64,000 bases of DNA from Hyphomicrobiaceae bacterium (GTDB lineage: Bacteria; Pseudomonadota; Alphaproteobacteria; Rhizobiales; Methyloligellaceae), in the NCBI GenBank assembly GCA_028066055.1, contig JALCBY010000002.1:139026-203025 (forward strand). Direction: 5' to 3'. The position numbers and the translations under genes are program-made. Shown one piece after another: positions 63,713-64,000 of this stretch. Within the stretch, counting starts at the first letter, position 1. Each line of letters opens with the position of its first letter. Below the pieces are notes generated by a model, which was not told where the DNA came from, ran no database searches, and saw only the letters and a list, made by a program, of their open reading frames with translations.

Positions 63713-64000
63713 TCAGCGTGCTGAGGCGACGACCTTGCACTCTTTCGGAACTTCAAACGTGACTGGCGCACCTTCGTCGCTACCGTCACTGAAACCCGAT
63801 TGGCGCTTAGACGCGCAAATGAACTCGCGCTTCAACGCCTCGTAGTTTTTGGGGTAGTTCGGCTTTATCGCTGCCGAAACGGGACGATCACGGACCGACT
63901 TCGCGTATGCGCTTCCATAGGCTTGAACAAGAATCTTTTCAGATATGAGCGTTGCGAGGTCCTGTTCGACATCAATCGGATTCTGGGCAGCCGCAATAAT
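63713..64000 (-). CDS. Unrecognised protein, C-terminal part (5' end outside window)
   Basis: An open frame runs from the window edge to TGA at 63713-63715, 95 codons. The visible part is hydrophilic, with DVEQDLATLISEKILVQAYGS and a C-terminal half containing two cysteines (EFICASKRQ and VPKECKVVASAR). No membrane segment or known motif is visible. Codon use is ordinary, so it is probably a real gene. It is upstream of pccB on the same strand. Confidence 0.55.
   Translation of the reverse strand: MIAAAQNPIDVEQDLATLISEKILVQAYGSAYAKSVRDRPVSAAIKPNYPKNYEALKREFICASKRQSGFSDGSDEGAPVTFEVPKECKVVASAR

Noticed and set aside
1-64000. Searched for insertion sequences, integrases, phage genes and attachment sites
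   Set aside because: No transposase, integrase or long terminal repeats were seen.

Overview
The window is about 64 kb of GC-rich chromosomal DNA from an alphaproteobacterium, most likely a member of the Hyphomicrobiales (Rhizobiales). The evidence is gene content and order: pyrB–pyrC-like–plsY–dprA–topA–rnr–DUF983, then rpmG, pleD, divK and a DUF3572 gene; an EipB (DUF1849) homologue; ridA–glpQ-like–DUF482–HIT; phasin–clpS–clpA; and DUF1489 next to panC. I see no rRNA, CRISPR array, insertion sequence, integrase or prophage. The window is a housekeeping chromosome with a few accessory patches.

Layout. 1–12.4 kb: a mixed stretch with the end of a YbaK-type deacylase, puuE, a 39-residue secreted peptide, a DapA-family lyase, two L,D-transpeptidase-like genes flanking an unknown exported protein and an AT-richer pentapeptide-repeat gene, an acetyltransferase, a UPF0173 hydrolase, ruvX, DUF599, DUF4166 and a membrane protein. 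12.8–25.9 kb: aidB, then pyrimidine synthesis (pyrB with a dihydroorotase-like partner that has lost its metal ligands), plsY, dprA, topA, rnr, DUF983, ppk2 and rpmG. 25.9–26.5 kb: a gene-free stretch dense in inverted repeats that ends in a terminator-like hairpin. 26.5–33.8 kb: c-di-GMP and cell-cycle control (pleD, divK), a ROK kinase, eipB, and the ridA–GDPD–DUF482–HIT run.

33.9–37.2 kb: two ECF sigma factors, a zinc-finger anti-sigma candidate, a CBS-domain protein and an unknown secreted protein. 37.3–43.9 kb: clpA and clpS, a phasin gene whose promoter carries three helically phased TGC-N3-GCA sites, a D,D-carboxypeptidase with a SPOR domain, and DnaJ and VWA proteins. 44–53.5 kb: panC, DUF1489, an ECF sigma/RskA pair, a DMT exporter, rhodanese, YdcF, SRPBCC, LprI-like, a flavodoxin-fold reductase, mgtE and a secreted deacetylase. 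53.6–55.4 kb: tRNA-Leu(GAG), a lone SpoA (FliN-like) domain, lipB, acylphosphatase and DUF6356.

55.5–64 kb: a long minus-strand run containing both propionyl-CoA carboxylase subunits (pccB and pccA). Between them lie DUF1801, VOC, RidA, YbjQ, 2OG-Fe(II) oxygenase and sulfotransferase genes. A VOC gene with a frameshifted 3' end and a gamma-glutamylcyclotransferase follow. The window ends inside an unrecognised minus-strand gene.

Nothing looks like a wholly new multi-gene system. The best leads are the phased phasin operator array, the structured region after rpmG, the catalytically dead dihydroorotase partner, the frameshifted VOC gene, and the small secreted peptide.
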